From Oscheius tipulae (lineage: Eukaryota > Nematoda > Chromadorea > Rhabditida > Rhabditidae), in contig JASJZH010000002.1 of the NCBI GenBank assembly GCA_037178975.1, positions 7,553,501 through 7,617,500 on the forward strand: 64,000 nucleotides of DNA. The letters are read 5' to 3'. Below, one piece after another: positions 59,323 through 64,000 of the stretch; positions within the stretch are counted from its first letter, which is position 1; every line of letters starts with the position of its first letter. A program made the translations under genes and the position numbers. The notes beneath the pieces were generated by a model. That model had not been told where the DNA came from. It saw only the letters and a program-made list of their open reading frames with translations, and did no database searches.

Positions 59323-62300
59323 TCATTTCCACGAGTAGCCGTCCTTCTCCACAGCTATCTCGTTCCATTCGTTCGACTGATCGATGCCGTTCAAGCCGGC
59401 GTAGGCCGATCTGTCGTTGATTCGAATGGAGGCCGGGAAAGTGCCTGTCAGGCCGGCCGAGTGCACGAATTGTGACATCTGGAAGTTGTTTTTTTCAACG
59501 GAAATTATAAAATAGCTTACCAATTCAATGCTATGCTGCATGACGGGCCCTCCATCCAGTTCGAGGACGTATTCTGTCGGCTGACCTTGTCTCTTCAATA
59601 CTTGTGACATTTTCTGCAACAGAATAGGATGATTAGGACTCTGGGAAACGTGGTTTGGCTCGTTAGATTGCTTCAAACTGCCTTACTACTTGGTAGCTGC
59701 TAATTCAAAAAGTTGTTGATTTTTGATTTTTACACAAACAACGTTGATTATCGCACAAGAATCGTGTTAACATGTTCCATTCTCACTCTGGGCATCCTTC
59801 CTATCCCCCCTTTTCTCAAAACAACTTGTTGAAAAAGTTTGTCGCCCATGGGGATCGAACCCGGGTCTTGTGCTTGGTTCGTACTGGCGTCTCTTTCCAA
59901 TACACTACTTATACTCTAAAACTTTGTAAGGTTGTAACTTTGTTCGAGGTCCGGGAACCCCTAAATTTTATTGCATGTTCTTACTCAGCATGAAAAACTA
60001 CAAAGTAGCACTTTACAAACATGAGACCTCGGGCGGGATCGAGCCCACTGGTCTCTCCCGAAGGGATGAACATGTAAGCTTTGCAGCAAAATCTGCCTTG
60101 CCTACTAAAACAAAAAACAAAAAAGAACACCCACCTTCAAGGAGAGCATCTGCCCGAAAAGAAACGGTTTGCTGGCGATCAGTGTCGGTGGGAGATTCGC
60201 GTGTGGGCCAGCAATGGACCTTGTGACCTTCGAATTCTGGAGCAGGTTGTAGAGACTTTGTAGGGAGGCTCCTTCCTATGATTTTAGATAGAAAAACAAA
60301 AAAGATACTTACCGTTATAATGACGGCCGAGGTGACGTCTCTGTCGACATCCTTCGGATTCGAGCCTTGTAAAGTCGTCACAGTCGATATCATGGATTTG
60401 CTGGAACGATGTGAATTGCTCAAAAAACATGGGGCAAACTGACTGTCTCTGCAATTTGAGCTGATTTCTTGGTGAGACGCCGACCGCTTCGAGCCATTCC
60501 TGTACTCCACTCGTCCCCTTGGTCGGACTCTCCTCTTCCTGATCGCTCGTGACCGACGGCTTCTTGACCGCCGTCTCGTTCTCGTCATTGTTGTCTTCGA
60601 AAATATCAATCTCGTCCAGAACGTCGCGTTTTTCGCCTGAAATGGAAATCGTAGCTGTTGAATGAACATGTTTGCTGTTTGTTCAGGGCAATGGACTAAA
60701 ATTCGCATGATGAGAAGTGATGTGGGCAATATGACAGATGGGAACAGACAGTACAAGTCATCGATAAACAGACAGAAATTTTAGAAGAGATTGGCAGTGA
60801 CAGTAAGGGGATAAACAGCTGATAGATGAGAATATACAGAAAGTGAAGTCGACTGGTGGACAGAAACAGGTTAGCAGAGGCAGGTTTTAAAAAAATGACA
60901 ATGAGTGACAACGACAGGCTGGTTTAGACCTAGAAAAATAAATAAAACCCACTGGCTGGATCGATGCTCGACGACATTCTGCTCGAATCCGCATTGTCCA
61001 AACTCTCCTCAGTCCGCAGACGGGACAGCCTCCTGCGTTTGTAGCTACAGAGCTCGAAGCTCACTCCCTCCTTCTTGAGATACTGTCGGAATCCGAGATT
61101 TGTCGGTGAGATGATAGCCACATGTCGCTGTCCGTCAGCCACCTGAAAGCAGGAGACGCTGTCCTCTTCTGGATCTGAAAAGAAGAGTATTTTAGGGCGA
61201 TAACAACCGTTCCAATGTGAATATAGAAAAGTCTCAGTGTCGAGTAAAAAAAAGATGTTCGTGATGAAGGATTGAACCAGAGAGCGTTTGCACCACAGAC
61301 GGCACTCTTACCGATTGCGCTATGACAAAGAACGCGCTAGCTTGCTTACTAGTTGGTATGGACGTGCTTTGCTCCCGGAAAACGCTATTTACCTTCTGTC
61401 ACCGTTTGACTCGTCTTATTGAAAAGCACGGTGAATGAGGGACAGACGACGTAAAAATTCTTCCGTTCACCCTTCTTCCACGAGATGTACAGCTGGTCCA
61501 GGCTGTCGAACCACTGCTTGTTGATGAGATCCGTCATCGTTGGGGCTAGAGGCGGTGCGGACTGCTTCGGCTGACTCTTCAGCAGACTCTCAATTCGTGG
61601 GTAGAGACTGAGCCATGGCAGGGCCGGATACTGCCAGTAGAAGGAGGCTGCCTCGAGCAGGGACATCGGATTTGCGGCCACGGGGCTGGTCTGCAAGACA
61701 AAGGGTACAAAATGGGAATATTGGAGTCAAGAATCTGTGGTATTTGTTGTGATTTCTGGATCAGAGAGCTCAAACCCTAGCTAGACATCCTTTGAGTCAA
61801 GAAACTTCTTCAGACAGCTAGGAAAGTCGCGCACAAATAAAGAGTATTGAACGGATTCACATTCCTCCTAGTTTTTCCAATTTCATGATTGTATAACAGT
61901 ACGTAGCATCTTGTTCAGATCAAGCAAAATCCGGTTACCTTTTTTTTTTATTTTTGATACGGAACACTCACGAACCTGAAGTAATCCTGTGTCTTCAGGA
62001 TAGTCGATGAAGCGCTGCATTCCACGGCTGCGATCTTCGCCACTCACTCTAACCAGAACATTTCCTGAACTTTTTGTCATTTCCTCTTCTTTTCAAAAAC
62101 AAAACCTGTAGATTTCGTATTTTTCATCCAGGGAAAGGGGAGCTTGGAGGTTACGCGCAGTTTGGTGCCCAGTCGAAGATCTTGGGGCAGTGTCGAGGAG
62201 AATTTGGGCTCTGGGATGGCTGGAGAGCTACTGGTCGACGAGGTCCGGCCGAAGACATTTCTGATGTCCGAGAAGTCGAGCGAGTATTCACCAAACTGAC

Positions 62301-62724
62301 ATAAAATTGAGCAGAAGAGGAATAGAGACTGACCACTTGCATGCTACGGGATCTCCCAAGTTTTGGGGAGTCTGTTACCTCTTGGATTTTCGACTTGACT
62401 GACGTCGAGAAGGAGTCGTTCGCCGTGGAGTCATCAAAATCGAACTGGAGCTCCTTCAGCGGCTCCTCCGCACTCACACGGACTCTCTTCTTCGTCGGCG
62501 AGCGGATCTTGAACGGATTGGCCAGTCCGGGATTGGCCGTCATCGGCGGACAGCTCTCCGTGTTTAAATCAACCGTCGCGGAACTCGTCGTCGGCTGTGA
62601 CAGCAGCAGGACTCGGCTAGAATAGGACGTTTTCAAAGGGAATAGGTTAGAATTACCTGCTCTTTCTCTTCGCGTGCTTTGCCAGCCGGTCTCGGGGATT
62701 CTTCCATGCTGGAGAGCTGGACAT
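59323..62724 (-). CDS. DONSON: DONSON replication-fork protein
   Basis: About ten exons, start MSSSPAWKNPRDRLAKHAKR at 62724, stop at 59325-59323. The N-terminal third is Ser-rich and disordered with a basic KIRSPTKKRVRV. The conserved core has ASFYWQYPALPWLSLYPRIE, WKKGERKNFYVVCPSFTVLF, HVAIISPTNLGFRQYLKKEG (human has the ALISPTTRGLREAMRNEG block) and AGPHANLPPTLIASKP. It ends with VLELDGGPVMQHSIEL. DONSON delivers GINS during CMG helicase loading and protects stalled forks. ATTTACAG lies 2 nt before the ATG. Exon borders are partly approximate. Introns near 60.0 and 61.3 kb contain tRNA-like sequences. Confidence 0.9.
59842..59912 (-). repeat. tRNA-like sequence in DONSON intron
   Basis: On the minus strand GTATTGGAAAGAGACGCC (weak box A) is followed by CCCGGGTTCGATCCCCATGG (perfect box B). 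The stems are incomplete. Confidence 0.5.
60020..60075 (-). repeat. tRNA-like 3' half in DONSON intron
   Basis: A box-B-like GTGGGCTCGATCCCGCCC lies on the minus strand. The box-A half is not convincing. It probably belongs to the same dispersed group. Confidence 0.4.
61262..61327 (-). repeat. tRNA-like sequence in DONSON intron
   Basis: The minus strand reads CATAGCGCAATCGGTAAGAG (box A), then a variable part, then CTCTGGTTCAATCC (box B). It is a decayed copy with poor stems. Confidence 0.55.
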
Positions 62725-63475
62725 CTCTGTAAATTTGCTGGAATTGGTGGGAAATAGAGGGAGAAAGAAAACAGAAACGGAACATTCGCCAAATTACAAT
62801 GACAAAGACAGGTAGAAGAATACAAAATTGAAATATAGACCGTAGGACCTCTCTGTGAAGGCCATCAATCAGTTTCCTATTGGATTATTCGCATTCTACT
62901 GCTTCCTAGATAGTATTAAACAACTTTAGCACGTGTAAACCTATGCATACTGGAAAATATGGGGATTTATGAGGGGAAATAGACCAGACGACCATGATTG
63001 AAGGCATACTAGGCACTTTCTTACAATAGTTTAATAACTTATTTAGTGATTGAGAGGCCTGTTCCATGATCTTTATCATCTGTTGAAGGTACTAAAAAAG
63101 CCAAAACGGAGAAAGAATCAAGGAAATCGATCAAAATGAGAAGGTTACTTGGCCGTCAGTACTCCTCCAAGATTTCTGTACAGGTTAGGTTTTCTGCGAT
63201 GATATTTAGCCATTTTAAGAGAAAAAACCATGTTAAAATAAAGGGACAGGAAGAAATAGGCAGGGTGAGGCGAGAGTTCACCGAAACCAAAATTTCAAAT
63301 TCGCGCGGTTTGATTGTAGCGCGTTTCCAAACTGACGGAAAACAAAAAATTACATGGTTCGTCAGTTTATTGTCCATAAAACTTTAAAAATAGCTACTTT
63401 TGATCACAACAACTAAGTATAACAGCAAATAACACTAGCTAGCACTGACTAAAAAAAGCAAAACTATAAAAATAC
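62725..63475. other. Stretch between DONSON and the right-edge gene
   Basis: DONSON 5' flank and the 3' flank of the next gene. No gene is recognised. Confidence 0.45.
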
Positions 63476-63720
63476 TCAGTCACAGGGAATCGGGCTCGCT
63501 GGCGAATTGCTGTCGAATTCGTCGAAATCGTCCAGCAAAGGGATGATATTGTTGGGAATGTCGAAGCTGTCCGGACTGAACTTGAGCTCAGAAGGCGGGT
63601 AGAAGAGTGGCTCGCGTTTGAAGGACTGCTGCTCGCGAGACTCTCTGACCCATTCCTTCAGTAGGGTGCTGAGTTGCTGGTCCGGGATGAGACGGAAGCG
63701 ACCATAGTGACCGAGTACTT
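63476..63720 (-). CDS. Last exon of an unrecognised gene cut by the window edge
   Basis: After CTGTTTCCAG the exon reads VLGHYGRFRLIPDQQLSTLL, continues EWVRESREQQSFKREPLFYP, and ends in an acidic tail (LLDDFDEFDSNSP) before a TGA at 63478-63476. The upstream exons are not resolved in the remaining 280 nt and probably lie beyond the right edge. I do not recognise the family. Confidence 0.65.
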
Positions 63721-64000
63721 CTGGAAACAGAACTGTCACTATCAGATGAGGTCACTTTGAAAGAGAGAGGGATAAGAGACATGGAGCTAGGAGCAGTAGC
63801 GGTGTTAACAGAAATAAATCCGAAGCCATAACTACGAGAACAGGACAGAAAAGAAGCATCCAGGTCATTTTACGCCTGTAGATTCCCGTGGGAAAAATTA
63901 CAACCGCAGGACATCCGTGCAGCAGCTTGTTCTCTTGGTCTCTTCTCCTTATTCATTCAGCTGCTTTCATTCTTCAGTAAATTTCAAACAGCAACCACAT

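Noticed and set aside
59323..59700. FAIM-like apoptosis inhibitor at the 3' end of the minus-strand cluster
   Set aside because: These exons splice onto the DONSON core and are its C-terminus.

Overview
The window is eukaryotic nuclear DNA from a small-genome animal. It holds densely packed intron-containing protein genes. Many introns are 35-60 nt with GT-AG ends, exon third positions are GC-leaning, and there is one intact tRNA gene (Val-CAC). The gene set (FoxD, LIN7, ACAP, PAIP1, DONSON, AGL, LMBRD2) is metazoan. At least nine genes have a 3' splice acceptor 0-8 nt upstream of the initiator ATG. Two same-strand gene pairs sit only about 150-210 nt apart. Together these suggest spliced-leader trans-splicing and possible operons, so a nematode (or another trans-splicing invertebrate) is my best guess. 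The 3' splice sites are not the stereotyped TTTTCAG of Caenorhabditis, so the clade stays open.

Layout: 0-9 kb is a forkhead (FoxD-type) gene in sparse, repeat-bearing DNA. 8.9-38.2 kb is mostly minus-strand housekeeping genes: RPL23A, TIM22, LMBRD2, PAIP1 (with a tRNA-Val antisense in an intron), TTC19, ISCA2, LIN7, mRpL27 and AGL, with ELOF1 on the plus strand. 39.4-53 kb is mostly plus strand: a small Tc1/mariner-type deletion derivative, eIF3g, ARL2, a 738-residue protein with a possible NBR1-like FW domain and C-terminal LIR, and ACAP. 53.9-64 kb holds a CCT1 pseudogene, a small secreted protein, a SLIRP-like gene, another broken coding fragment, NDUFAF1, DONSON and the last exon of a gene that runs off the right edge.

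The genes are mostly independent housekeeping functions: mitochondrial biogenesis (TIM22, TTC19, ISCA2, mRpL27, SLIRP, NDUFAF1), translation (RPL23A, PAIP1, eIF3g), small-GTPase trafficking (ARL2, ACAP), glycogen breakdown (AGL) and replication (DONSON). The non-genic parts hold the less ordinary material: two inverted-repeat transposable elements, a scattered family of decayed tRNA-like (SINE-like) sequences, a short hairpin repeat family, a 49-bp minisatellite and intronic GACAGAGA tracts. For TIM22, RPL23A, LMBRD2, PAIP1, ISCA2, LIN7, mRpL27, ELOF1, eIF3g, ARL2, FoxD, SLIRP, the 738-aa gene and the small secreted gene I joined exons by eye and the summed lengths are divisible by three. Exon joins in AGL, ACAP, TTC19, NDUFAF1 and DONSON are less fully worked out.
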